From: Hyposmocoma kahamanoa
Lineage: Eukaryota > Arthropoda > Insecta > Lepidoptera > Cosmopterigidae
DNA: 64,000 nucleotides
Reading direction: 5' to 3'
Assembly: GCF_003589595.1 (NCBI RefSeq)
Contig: NW_020654422.1
Coordinates: 11,427,125 to 11,491,124 of the forward strand
The position numbers and the translations under genes are program-made. Below the pieces are notes generated by a model, which had not been told where the DNA came from, did no database searches, and worked only from the letters and a program-made list of their open reading frames with translations. Every line of letters starts with the position of its first letter. Within the stretch, counting starts at the first letter, position 1. Positions 10,650-21,849 of the stretch are shown here, piece by piece.

Positions 10650-11455
10650 ATTTTAATATTTAAAGGTTTAATAGGAACTACAGATTATAATTACAGATTA
10701 TAATTTAATAGAAACTACAGTTTATATCAATGTTTAATCCGTTTTGAATTAAAAACAAATTATGTTCTGTATCAGTTGATAAAGTGTAAAAACATAATTT
10801 TTAAACAAAACAATATTTCTAAATAAATGGCTTTTATCTTTTGTAACGCAGCGAGAGTTAGAACTATTCAAGCTTTGCACTAATATTATTTACCGAAAAT
10901 TAGGTAAGAATGGTATCGCCATATAGTATAATGAACACGCACCCAAATAGGGTTGGCAATGCATTTTTGTTCAGGTTAGGGCTGACCCTCCGACCTGTAC
11001 AGCACTACAATGCAATGAATGAGGTGTCGCCAACTAGTTTTATCAATGATGTATGGCCTAGTCTCTGCATCCCCATTTCCAATTGTGATATTGTTCAGCT
11101 TAATTTTCTTTAATATTTTAATTCATATTATATTTCACACATATATGTCAATATGTAGCATGTAAGTTTAATTATAAACAATTTAGTATATAACAAAATG
11201 TAGAATCATAAAAAGTGTAATTAATAGTTGAAGTAAAAAAAAATATTAATATTATACAATAGAACGAAATAATTAAACCTACTAGTACATATTTTTTTAT
11301 ATTCTCTTAAATCATACGGCTTACAAAATAGTTAAAAAGCAATCGTTCGATTGTAATTTGATTCAGAATCGCTTTTATTTAGGCCTAAATGCAATGCCGC
11401 ACAAAATCTGTCCACTTACAGCATTAAGCGTCGCTACAGCAGAGAAAGGTCGTAA
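10650..11455. other. AT-rich sequence, no gene seen
   Basis: Includes a 67-codon open frame at 10910-11113 that resembles nothing I know and has no splice or promoter context to support it. Confidence 0.4.
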
Positions 11456-11459
11456 CTGA

Positions 11460-11905
11460 AAGGTCGGTTTTGCGCGAAAAGCTCCGCAATGGTAGAGCTT
11501 TCATACTAGAAAAGGAGAGACTTCACTCCCCGCCTAAATACCCGGCGTGGCGGCTCATTCGCTCTCCAGCGCTGCGTTCGAAAGCACGTTTCCGTGCCTA
11601 CGAGCCGCTGCTTAACTCGCGATCGCGAAAAACTTTTTTGTGTTGTGACAACATTCTTTCCGAACCCACAAAAAATGAACAAAATTTTTTTGTGTTGTGA
11701 TATTTTGTTGTCGTGTTGAAAGACTAGTCAGCCGTGAGAGTGTTCTGAAGAGGCTAATTACGAGTTGCTAGGCTAATTAGCGGGGCCGGCGTTTCATGAA
11801 GGTGAGCCGACTTTTATTTCCGTTCGGCAATCCCTCTAATTGAGTCAATTAGTGTAATGCGGCGACAGCTTTGAAGAGCCCGCTTAATGATCTCCACCAC
11901 ATAGA
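11460..11905. promoter_or_regulatory. GC-balanced block, candidate promoter/5' exon or conserved element
   Basis: This block stands out from AT-rich surroundings. It holds CCGGCGTGGCGGCTCATTCG, clusters of CG dinucleotides, and two near-identical TTTTTTGTGTTGTGA direct repeats (about 11633 and 11685). Two CTAATTA motifs follow, then CATGAAG directly before GTGAGC, which would make a good splice donor (AAG|GTGAGC) near 11800. A 76-codon frame crosses the first part but matches nothing I recognise. I cannot tell a non-coding first exon from a conserved enhancer. Confidence 0.3.
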
Positions 11906-13955
11906 CACTAATATTCTTTGAAAACTATTAAAACACTCAGAAGATTGTTACGGCCACGGTATCAAAATAATTGCCTGAGTTACAAACGATTCTTATCGCT
12001 ATAATAACAATGAATGAATTTTATTTATTAAATTGTAACTCTACAAATGTTTTGTTTTAATAATAGTACTAATTTTGATTAATCTCGTAAATGGCTGTGA
12101 AATAATTTTTATATAAATAAAATTAAATAATTAGTCATCATTTCTACAAAATATCTCCATAAAGAAGGTTTTATTACTTTTAATTTTAATTACATTTAAC
12201 CTGATTATATTCATTTCAAGTGTAATCAGACACGAAAAACTTTGTGTTATAACAACTTTTAAAAATCCTTTAGCCGAGTTTAACACGAACTAATTAGGTG
12301 CTGCCTCATTAGAGCGGAAAAACATCGCTCCCCATTTGAAATCTTGTCAATTAAAATTAAATTGTAGGTATATCTTTAACTTTTTCAAAATTATGATGTG
12401 CTTTGCAATTATAACTAATTGGTTCCTAAAAACATATCACATCTATATACATGTATATTGTTACATGTACTTGTGTATATAACGTTTCTGTTTATTATTT
12501 TATTATAATAATGGAATATAATTTTAATTTGTACAATACATTTAATTCTCATCACATTGTGAATCTATGTAATTGACAGTTATTGCTATATTTTAAATTA
12601 AATGAAGTTTACAACTAGACACATTTCTCTTTATATAAATTAAAAATTATCCCGGTGAAACCCACGTAAATAAGCGAATAATTTTCATAGCGGTCGCGTT
12701 CTCCCAGAAGCCAATTAGAATCCTGTAACCGGCTTGTTCATTCCCTAATTAGCAAGTGGCTCATTAGAGGTGGTACATCGCTAGCGATTCATTCACGCTA
12801 ATTGTAAGCTGCTACTTGTATCCTTTAATTACTGTATTATTTAATGAATAACATATTATTGTGAAGATATAACATCTCGGCCGTTAGTATGTAGAAGGTT
12901 TTCATTGTTTCAATGTTAAAATTCAAATTATAAAACGAACTCGTGGTAAGCAAACGAAGAAAAATTGAAGTGGAAAATATGAGAACATTTTATGTAAAAA
13001 CCTTTTTGTGAAATGTAAACTTTAAACCATTTTAAACCATTTAAACTTTATTTTGTACTTAACTGAACCACCTTTACTCTTACGTACATATTGGAAAACA
13101 AGACATGAAGATTGAATTTACGTTAACTACCTACTTAATCTCTGATTATTTTTTCTAGAATGTTAAGTTCTAGATTCGCGTTTTATTTTTCAATTATCAT
13201 TATTTTATTTTTGTAAACAAATTTTTCTGTTACATTTTAGTTTTACTAAGTTATTTTTAATAATGAAATTTTTCTTGATAAATGATCATACCACATTTAG
13301 TAAAAGAGACGACATTGTTAAGTACCCAAATGAGATAAAGTATACTCTCCACTGACGTACATATTATTGTAGGCATACAATACGTGCTTACGAAAATATT
13401 TTTAATAAAGGGTACATGTTAATGCAGCTTATTTTATCTTTGCAAAAAAGATAACAATATTATTTCATGTGTATATAAATGGATTTACAATATCGTAATA
13501 CGTACCGATTCTGGCATTAAGTAAGCTGTTTAAGCTATTTTTATTTATGAACCACCTTATCTATTTGTACCTGTGTACCAAAAGCAAGTTCTATGTTAAA
13601 ATGTAGGGAGAATCATTGCAATCGCAGACACAGGGGGCTTGAGAACTGATGTCTCTCTGTCGCCAAGACATTTGAGACAATAAATGTTCTTCCGTAGTAT
13701 CGCAAATGGCTACAGACGTCAGTTACCTATCTAATAGGTTAAAGTATCTGTCTTTGTACATGTATAAACAAATACCATATAATGGTGCATTATTGCTAAA
13801 ACAAAATTTTGTTTTCAATAATGCTATGTATATTTATTATATTAAAAAAGCTATGGAGAACAACACAGTGTAACATAAACTTAAATAACTTTTTTCCTGT
13901 ATAGCTCATTTGTTGTACAAAAATAAGTTAAAAACGTTTATATACTTTGCGCAGC
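11906..13955. other. AT-rich sequence with homeodomain-type motifs
   Basis: No repeat copy or exon is visible. At 12280-12330 and 12650-12830 there are base-balanced stretches with ACTAATTAGG, CCAATTAGAA and CCTAATTAGC, resembling conserved non-coding regulatory sequence. The remainder is plain AT-rich DNA. Confidence 0.4.
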
Positions 13956-13959
13956 GTGT

Positions 13960-14078
13960 GCCTACATTTATTTCTCTCGTGAGTTTGGGTGTAATTTGTG
14001 GTTGTCTTTGTATGTGTCCATGGTACCCGCGACACAGGGTTTCCCTAGTGCGGGGCTATGTTGAATGTGTGCGTTATT
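13960..14078 (+). mobile_element. Family C SINE, 3' part only
   Basis: Plus-strand copy beginning inside the body (CCTACATTTATTTCTCTCGT) and running through GAGTTTGGGTGTAATTTGTG to a GCGTTATTATTATG tail. The tRNA-like head is missing, so the copy is 5'-truncated. The 66-codon frame across it recurs in other copies and is not a gene. Confidence 0.85.
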
Positions 14079-14336
14079 ATTATGACTTTGGTTCTCAGTG
14101 CAGTAGATAGAGAGCACCATTTTTAACAAATCTTTTTCGTATTTATTCGCTTAAGTAATTTTATACAGAATTGTTTGTTCATATTAAGTAACCTTTTTAA
14201 GGACATCTTATACACATCGAAGTCACCATTTTCCACGCGTCCATCTACATTCACTTTATAAAGTTCTGTTATTCTACTACATCCATCCACATTACCATAT
14301 TAATACTCCTAGATTTAGTCTATACTGTCCATATTA

Positions 14337-14612
14337 TGTGAAAGAGTTCGTCCAGGAAAGTACTGGCACCTTAGCTATTTCTACCACCACGCAGTAATGT
14401 GAGCATTACTGCGTTCCGGTTTTGAAGGTTAAGGGTACTGGTGAAAGTACAGGCACATGGGACTGGTCAATTTATGTCTCAGGGTGATGGGCGCAGTGGC
14501 AGTGCACCTAAGATCTTTGCGATTTAAAGCTCTGAGTGGCACTGCTATGGATAGGCGTGTCACTTACCACCAGCCGCAGGACTTATTCGTCCCGTTACTT
14601 GGTATTTAATTA
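14337..14612 (+). mobile_element. Family A retroposon
   Basis: Plus-strand copy from GTGAAAGAGTTCGTCCAGG to CCCGTTACTTGGTATTTAAT. Both hairpins are present (CAGTAATGTGAGCATTACTG, and the GGCAGTG...TGGCACTGC pair). The A-tail is replaced by TA-rich sequence running into the microsatellite at 14616. Confidence 0.85.
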
Positions 14613-14615
14613 ATG

Positions 14616-14639
14616 TATATATATATATATATATATATA
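14616..14639. repeat. (TA)n microsatellite
   Basis: About 24 bases of alternating T/A directly after a family A tail; retroposon tails often seed such arrays. Confidence 0.93.
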
Positions 14640-15815
14640 AACACGTTAATATAATTAATTAATAAAATTAACACGTTAATTTAATATATTATTTTATTAT
14701 ATATTATTTTTCATTTAGTACTGCTAACAAATGCATGTAAAAGTTTTACGCAAATGAAGTGACGGGCAATAGCTAGTTAAATTTTAAAGTTATCAGTCAG
14801 TGTAATGCAGCTCGTGGTATCATAACAATAGTTAATTGGTAGAACTGCATCCAGTGTTTTTCCAAACTAGCTTCAGATCTATGCGAACGTTTACGCTGTC
14901 AGGGTTTTCCCACTATGGAATCTGAAAACACATATGTTATAATTGTAATGTCCAAGTGGTAATGCTTTTATAATCTCTAGCTACGAATGTCTTAAAGCAA
15001 ACGCACTAAAGTCTGTTCCAATCCATTTTGAACAAAAGGTAAACGAAACTGTTTGGTTAAAATTCTAAAGCAACCAGTCAAATAAATCGAATAAGTAACA
15101 CTTCCACGTATATTTTGAAGATTTCGACTTGATATCTCATCACTTTTCCAACAATGTTTATTTGAATAGCATAGTAAAATCGTAATTGAAAAATGGTAGT
15201 CCAAAAGTGAGGTCATTTTTTCGTCTATACTTCTATGACTTGTGTATAGTTGCATAGTGCCGTTCGAAAAAAAACATTCGGTTCAATCAATTAAAGTTTA
15301 GTAATCGATTATTAAATCGAATGTTTCAAACGCAATCGAACGAGTATCTAAGTGTAAGGATTTGAAGTAGAATTTAAATTGAAATTTTAAATATGCTTAT
15401 AAAGTTTATGTAAGGAAAATCGCTAGTATGACTCAATTGAACAAATCGATTCATTCAATTAATTAATCGATTTGTAGTTGGCATTACAATTGGCCATCAC
15501 TAAGCCGTCTATAGTCGGGTCAGTGGCTTGTTTGTTTACTTTTTGTTTAAAATGGATTGAAACAAAGTATACTACCCGTGCGTAATAGGTTTTCGCGCCT
15601 ACTGTTAAACACTACTAGTGGTAAATATTGTAGGGGTACCAACTCGTAGGGCTGTCAAGTGAGAAAATTGATTTATCAAATAAGGTGAATAACTGGGTAT
15701 CTTTGCATTAGGATCGATTTTATAATGGCAAGTGTGTTCAAATTGGAAAGTGGAATGTGTCAAATTTATTAATCTTTCAACTAATCTTAAACTATGTGAA
15801 AGTGTCATGTGACAC
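14640..15815. other. AT-rich sequence, no gene seen
   Basis: Two minus-strand open frames (87 and 67 codons) have no recognisable domains. No repeat family boundary was found. Confidence 0.4.
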
Positions 15816-15816
15816 G

Positions 15817-16130
15817 TTTTTTTTTTCTTATAATGTCAAGTGACGGGACGAACAAGTAGTGTGCCTGGTGGTAAGCTACAAGCCTGTTCATAACAGTTGC
15901 AGTGCCACTCAGAGCTTTAAATCGCAAAGACCTGAAAGGCACTGCCACTGCTCCTGTCACCCTGAAATACAAGTAGACAATCAAATCCCATGTGCCTGTA
16001 ATTTCACCAGCACCCCTTACCCTTCAAAACTGGAACGCAGTAATGCTCACATTACTGCTTGGCAGCAGAAATAGGTGCGGTGACACTTCCCTGGACCAAC
16101 TCTTTCACAAGGAGCTGTCCCACTACTACA
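15817..16130 (-). mobile_element. Family A retroposon, near full length
   Basis: A T-run at 15817-15826 is the reverse complement of the poly(A) tail, followed by CTTATAATGTCAAGTGACGG and the complete body. The large hairpin spans 15899-15945 with loop AAATCGC. The small hairpin reads CAGTAATGCTCACATTACTG. A 71-codon plus-strand frame across it recurs in other copies only as an accident of the repeat. Confidence 0.88.
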
Positions 16131-17910
16131 ACAGTGTTGTAACTCAAAATACGTGAATTTCAAGATTATACCATAGCTGAAAATTTGATTTTCTATACGT
16201 CAATAAAACCGTCGAAAGAATATTGTAAGAAGCTATTAGTAGATATTTCCTTAAGTCAAAATAAGACAAAATTTATGTGAGCTAGTTCTGGACAAAATAG
16301 TCCTTCCTCATAAATGAGTAATTATATTTTCCCTTTTATTTTTAAATATACTTGGAAAGCATGAAATTGTTTAGATGTCTGTAATAAACTTAATTTTATA
16401 CATAAATTTTAATAATTTTTCACGGGAAGTAGTGAAAAAATACACTTTTTGGGTCAATACATTATTCCATTAATAGTGCGATATGTTAATGTTAAAGCAC
16501 ATATTTGGGCGCGGACCGTTTATATCGCCAATATAATTTGATCTTTTCAGCTGTACTTTGGTTTGTACAGAAAAAATAACATTTTTTAACCGCATATAAT
16601 CAATGTTTAATTGTAAAGGAGTTAAATGACATCTGCGTCAATCCTATCGAAGGTCACAAGTAATTAGATTGTCGTCAGCTTATGTTTTTGAACGGGAACG
16701 TTTCTTGTTACTTATTTAATTAGGAGCCCCCGCCATGCCGCCGTCATGTCGCTTGTTCTTCTTCATTTGCCTTCATTAAAAGCAAAAGCGTTCATATCTA
16801 ATGAAGGCACATATTATAATAATTATTATTTAGTTGCTTGATATTATGTGGTACTTGGTCCGACGACGTTGCTAATTTATTAGATTTTTTGTAAATAATT
16901 AGATGTTATTAATTGAATATCAGTTAAACGAAATATATGCAAATGACTATGAACTCTTATGTCTGTCTAGTTGTCTATAGTAGTATATACCAATACATAG
17001 TAGAAGTACCAAATAAACTTAATTGGCATAGTGACTAATAATCTATTAATTAAATTAAATTTTCGTTCTTCGTTAGTCGTAATTAGTTAGTAAGAAGCAG
17101 TCGTACTATATCTCACTTAGTTATTACAAGCAGCTATTTCCGATTAAATGCAGTTTTATTTAAAAAGAAAGAAAGGAGGTGTCAACGACCGGTACTCTAA
17201 TAATTTAAAAGAAATTAATACCGATTCCTGCTTTCCTATATAGCACTAGGCTATATGTTTTATTTTGGGGTTCATTAAAGTGAAGGCAATATTTTTCGAC
17301 TCTTAGGATGTATGTTATTTTATTTGCAAAACATAAATAAACGACATAATCATGTAAATAGTAACTTCGATCAAATAATAATTATAATGATGTGTAAAAT
17401 GTATCTACGCGCTGGATTTTACTTGTCTAACACTGAATTGGAACGAGAGAGGCATTAGTCCTAAATTAGCATTATTGAAAATACAAATTTCGTCGTACGT
17501 CGTTTTTAGTCTGAAATCTTTTAAATTTAAATTATGATTAATTTAATGATACCGACCAACAGACCGATCAATTTTACAATGTATGAGTCACAGAAACAGA
17601 AAACAACATATTTAAATGAATGTTTATTGATTTAATATTGACAATAATTAGAAAACGTTGTTATCAAGGACTTATTAGGACATCCGGTGACGGGGTGCGT
17701 TCAGATAACCCGATGACTGCATCATTGTTACACATGACAACGCACTAAAATAAACGAACTGTATATTTTAGATATTACAATTTGAACGCATTACACTTGG
17801 CTACTCAGAAAGGCTTATGATTAACAATTTTTGTCAATGATACAATGGCTGGTTTCAATGGTCATTGAAATTATATCTTTAATTTCCACCAAAAATTTCC
17901 ATTAAAGCGA
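16131..17910. other. Unique sequence, partly base-balanced
   Basis: No exon or repeat is seen. The part at about 16600-16830 has AGTAATTAGATT, TTTAATTAGGAGCCCCCGCC and a pyrimidine-rich stretch, and is a candidate conserved non-coding element. Confidence 0.35.
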
Positions 17911-17914
17911 CAAT

Positions 17915-18315
17915 TCAGTGCTGTTCAGTTCGTTTAGCGATAAACATGTGGTTGAATGAACATGCCTCGTAAATTATTGTTATTAAATATGTTAACAGAC
18001 GAAGAATCAGATGAAGCCATCTTTTTTTAAGTAGCAAAATAGTACGTACCCCATAATCTCACGATTGATATTAATAGCCATCGCGAGCTCGCGCGAAATC
18101 GTGCGGGCACACGCGCGCGCGAGAGAAATCGTCTTGCCGTTGCAGAATATAATACTCTATGTGGGCAGCAATACGGTTCAATACTGCATCAACAAATATT
18201 TCAAATCTCGCCTCGCCCATCCTCGTCAATCTAAGCGAAGTAAGGAAGCGCTAGAAGAGAATTTTGCCATACAAATTTCAATCCTCGTCTCGCCTCGCCG
18301 GTGGAAAAGCATCTT
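17915..18315 (-). mobile_element. PIF/Harbinger-like element, copy 1 (partial)
   Basis: On the minus strand the end reads AGATGCTTTTCCACCGGCGA with TAA directly outside (18316-18318 on the plus strand), consistent with the 3-bp TAA duplication of PIF/Harbinger. It matches 34609-35060 on the opposite strand across several hundred bases, including runs of CGCGAG. The other end is eroded. Confidence 0.6.
17962..18060 (+). pseudogene. Coding relic shared with 34670-34948
   Basis: The plus strand around 17962 reads MPRKLLLLNMLTDEESDEAI. The other copy (minus strand from 34948) reads MSRTLLLLNMYTDEEPDETI. The pattern of conservative amino-acid change suggests this was once coding, perhaps the start of a Harbinger-encoded protein. 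I do not recognise the family, and the frame breaks soon after. Confidence 0.45.
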
Positions 18316-18319
18316 TAAT

Positions 18320-18835
18320 CAAGAATTATATATTGACATGATGCTGCTTTCGGATTTTTTTTGTCAGAAAATGATTTATTTTTTAAAATAGCTATAAAGA
18401 AGCAGATGCCTACATGTATAATATTCCGTAAAACTGAGAGTATAAAGTAGGTACAGTATTAATTTTATATCTGTACTTTTAGGAGTGGTGTATAATTGAA
18501 CAACTGTAAACATTATTTTTCCAAACCCATCCAGTTTGTCGTTTTCAATTAAGTATTGTAAATGAAGTAATTAATACAGCAAACAATATTTTCTATCGAT
18601 CCTCCGATCCCTAATTGGTCTTACTTCGGCTCGAATGCAAATACTCTGTTATTAGGCAGGTTAATTAAAGAGTTATCGGTGGTAATTAACCCGTTTCGGT
18701 ACAGTACAGCCCATAGCTCGAACCAGCATATACTAATTAAGAAATTCCTCCTTTATTAACTCAATTAGATTTATTCACGTCACGAAATATGGGGTACTGT
18801 CTTTTTGGATGGCGTATGAAAGCTGACTAGTTCTT
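18320..18835. other. Unique block with TAATTA motifs
   Basis: 18590-18790 is base-balanced with CCCTAATTGG, GTTAATTAAAG and ACTAATTAAG; candidate conserved non-coding sequence. No exon is seen. Confidence 0.35.
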
Positions 18836-18837
18836 GT

Positions 18838-18978
18838 AATTCTTTATTTGTTGGAAAGAGCGTACCTTAGGAGTGGTTCAATTTAAATTTGAAGAAAATA
18901 TTTCACCTCTAAGGGTGGCAAACTAGGGGATGAATGACTTTTGAGGTCGGTTTTTTTAGTGGTCTGTACTGAGATTAT
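18838..18978 (+). repeat. Repeat D (AACCGACCTC-ended family), fragment
   Basis: It contains GTTGGAAAGAGCGTACCTTA, AATTTAAATTTGAAGAAAAT, a GGTGGCAAACTAGGGGATGA block and GAGGTCGGTTTTTTTAGT. The same ordered blocks occur at 22125-22295 and, inverted, at 41236-41465. I remember similar sequence as common in Lepidoptera but cannot name the class. Confidence 0.65.
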
Positions 18979-18979
18979 C

Positions 18980-19150
18980 ATTATACTAAGTGACATAAGT
19001 TGATAAGCGCCTGTAATTTCACCAGCACCGTTCTTACCCTTCAAAACCGGAGTACAGTAAAGCTGACATTATTGCTTGGCAGTAGAAATAGGTGATGTGG
19101 CAGTACTTAACCCTGGACGAACTCTTTCAGAAGGAGCTCTACTGCTACTA
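18980..19150 (-). mobile_element. Family A retroposon, internally deleted
   Basis: After a short tail-like ATACTAAGTGAC, the sequence jumps to the ATAAGTTGA-TAAGCGCCTGTAATTTC part of the body and continues to the CTACTGCTACT head. The large-hairpin half is missing, and the small hairpin is weakened (CAGTAAAGCTGACATTATTG). Confidence 0.75.
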
Positions 19151-19359
19151 CAATAGAAATTCCAACAGGTTTCGTTATTGTCAAAAAACAATTGTTAGTT
19201 AAAAGTAATATAATGATATATTTACGTATCAAGGAAAGACATGAATAATTGTTATTCTTTTTGATAAATTAATTAAGAACAACTAGACCATTAGGTTAAA
19301 ACACATGTTGTCATATAACTAACCGTAACGGTCAGAGGTCGATTCCAGTGTTGTTGCAA

Positions 19360-19418
19360 ATATCAGCATCCGCATCTGCGGATAATCTGCTTAAATCAAA
19401 ATATCTGGATGCTGATAT
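19360..19418. repeat. Inverted repeat, 12-bp arms
   Basis: ATATCAGCATCC (19360-19371) pairs with GGATGCTGATAT (19407-19418) around a CGCATCTGCGGAT centre. Similar GCATC/GATGC-rich sequence recurs at 20040-20130, so both may belong to a short MITE family now split by the family A copy between them. Confidence 0.6.
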
Positions 19419-19449
19419 TCATTGCAAATGTTCGAGTCGTAACATGACC

Positions 19450-19757
19450 AGTAGCCGTAGAGCTAATTGTGAAAGAGTTTGTTCAGGGAAGTACTGCCAC
19501 TTTACCCGTTTCTGTCGCCAAGCAGTAATGGGAACATTACTGCGTTCCGGTTTGAAGGGTAAGGGTGGTGGTGAAATTACAGGCACATAGGACTTGTCAA
19601 CGTACGTCTCAGGGCGACGGGCGCTGTGGCAGTGCCCCACAGATCTTTGCAATTTAAAGCTCTGAGTGGCACTGCAACTGCTATGGACAGGTGTGGAGCA
19701 TACCATCAGGCGCACGAATTGTCCGTCCCGTCACATGATAAATATTTTAAAAAATTA
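19450..19757 (+). mobile_element. Family A retroposon, near full length
   Basis: Plus-strand copy from GTAGCCGTAGAGCTAATTGT to CCCGTCACATGATAAATATT and an A-rich end. Both hairpins are present. The 98-codon minus-strand frame (19419-19715) is an accident of the repeat, since homologous copies break it in different places. Confidence 0.88.
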
Positions 19758-20161
19758 CTTTAGAATTTATTATAATTATTTTAGAATTTACAAATCTTTC
19801 AGAAACTGACTGAAAGCCGAAAAGGCAGGACAGCTGTTGTTTTTAAAATATAATTTTGATAAAATTCAACAACGATTAAGTTAGACAGGTCGATTGTTTG
19901 ATTCTTTTATTAATAAATGTCACAAAATCATTGAAATAATATTATATTACAATACTAAAGAAAATAGAAAGCTTTTTTATGTAAATAGATAGATTTAGTA
20001 AGGATGAACATAGTTCGTGTTTTTTTAAAATTCAAAAAATGAACGTCGGCATCAATATCCGCTGATGTCAAGGTAAAGAAATCGGTATCCACATCAGCAT
20101 CTGTTGATGTGTAGAAAATCTGCATCAGTAACAATCCTTGTCAATACTTAGTTATTCCTTT

Positions 20162-20505
20162 TAAGGCTGCCTTTCCACCAGAGATGTGCGACGTAGCGAA
20201 GCAGTGTGCGAGGAAAAAATCCACCAATAGGATTACTTCACTTTCCTAGTCTCGCTTAGCGCAGCTCCGATGGAAAAGGGTTAGCGGAGCTAAGTATTTG
20301 TACAAAATAACAAGAAATGTGTGCGAGGGATCATATCGCCACAGTTCACTCCACCACATCGTACCCCGCCCGCACATAGTTGAAAAGATTTCATAACGCA
20401 GCCTCGCACAGCTTTAGTGGAAAACATCACACCGTTTCACAGCGCCGCTATACATGTTCGTACCGCCTCGCTACCTCACACGTCTCTGGTGGAAAGGCAG
20501 CCTAA
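20162..20505. mobile_element. PIF/Harbinger MITE, 338 bp, with TAA duplication
   Basis: The element spans 20165-20502. Its ends GGCTGCCTTTCCACCAGAGA (left) and the complement at the right form imperfect inverted repeats of about 38 bp with about five mismatches. TAA flanks both ends (20162-20164 and 20503-20505), the 3-bp duplication typical of PIF/Harbinger. There is no transposase inside, so it depends on an enzyme encoded elsewhere. Inside lies a second palindromic segment built on CTTAGCGCAGCTCCG / CGGAGCTAAG. Confidence 0.9.
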
Positions 20506-21245
20506 TAGTCGTTTTTCTGCTCTGTGCTTTCCAATAGGGCCAGCAAAACGGCGCGAGAGCGACTTAAAGCACGAGATAATGCTATTCTCGTGTAGATAAT
20601 AGCAATATGTCGCGCTTCTATGTCACTCTTACGCATATCGCGGCGTATTTTGTTTGCCCTAGAGCACTGACTAGCACTGAATTCTGCCAAACTTAGTTCC
20701 AAATATAACATAAAAAAGTAAATTTGTTCCAACTTTTTCCTTCATCAAGATCATTCAATAAGACTATCAAGTCACCGGATGTTACGTATTGTGTTTGTTT
20801 CCTAATGAATCAAGTGTTGTTACGATAAGAAACCGCGATCTGCGTACACGCACGTCTAGGGGTTATCGAGAGAATTAAACTTGACGTCAAAAACAACCGC
20901 ATAAGAAAATGTCATTGGAAAATGAGAGTGGGTTAAATAAGGGCATTGATATTTGCTCTCTTTTTTGTTTTATCTTAACTAATGGTGATCAAAAAAAGGT
21001 TAATATATTTTTCCATGTAATAAGAATGTTATCATCTGCTTCGTAAAAGCTCTGTCTTCTTTCTTAATAATTTTTCACATACATACCGCAAAATGATCTA
21101 ACACACCAACTAGTGGTAATTTTAGTCCCTACTTCCTCATTTATGTATATTAACATAATGTTTAAATTATCATTTATCTTGTCACTCTGTGGCTACCACG
21201 TCCGTACATATCTGTCATAGCACTTATTTAATCGTGGAAGAAGAT
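20506..21245. other. Unique sequence, no gene seen
   Basis: The first part (20520-20660) is base-balanced with GCGCGAGAGCGAC and TCGCGGCG. No exon is recognised; the two short open frames look accidental. Confidence 0.35.
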
Positions 21246-21247
21246 GT

Positions 21248-21354
21248 AAGGTAAGGTGGCAGTACTTTCACTTTACCTACCTTAACTTAACCTTACCTAT
21301 TTCTGCCCGAATTTCTGGACGAATTCTTTCACAAGGAGCTCTGTTGCTACTATA
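21248..21354 (-). mobile_element. Family A head fragment with internal inversion
   Basis: Starts AGGTAAGGTGGCAGTACTTT as in normal minus-strand copies. It then runs into an inverted ACCTTACCTATTTCTGCC before resuming GGACGAATTCTTTCACAAGG and GCTCTGTTGCTACT. The inverted piece suggests a template-switch rearrangement. Confidence 0.6.
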
Positions 21355-21840
21355 ACTTCTTTACCTATAAACTATAAATTTTCAGCGTGGCAATACATAC
21401 ACAAATTTGGTTTAATTGATTTGATAATGGTAACATATGAATTTTAAGAACATGCAACCTGTCAAACGGTCACTCGATTAAGCTGAAGGAAAAAGATTAT
21501 CGTTGTGATACTAAGGAAAGACAGCATCGTTACTATCGCAAATGCGGTGCCAGCCAACAAGTATCTTGTTTCCTATCCCTGTGATTGCCTGCCTTTCCTT
21601 AATGTTCATTATTAATAAATCATGAAAAATTAAACAATGACACATTTCTTTGTATTAAACGAAGACGAATAGCAAAAGCTAATAAGTGAATAAAATGATT
21701 TTTCCGTTTAAGCATATAAGTTAGGCATAATATGTTTACCTAATATCAATATGTACGCTTAATTAAATAAATTGTTCATTAGTATTTAATTTTATATCAC
21801 TTTGCTTGTTCTACAGCGGATGGCTTTGTTGGCATTTTAA
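21355..21840. other. AT-rich sequence, no gene seen
   Basis: No repeat or exon evident. Confidence 0.4.
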
Positions 21841-21849
21841 TTGAGATAA

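Noticed and set aside
18065..18391. 108-codon frame as a host gene
   Set aside because: It lies within the Harbinger-like element shared with 34606-35100 and runs past the terminal motif.
19419..19715. 98-codon minus-strand frame, with relatives at 15859 and 61326
   Set aside because: These lie in family A repeats. Copies break the frame at different places, so the recurring peptide (CSATQSFK) reflects repeat identity, not a gene.
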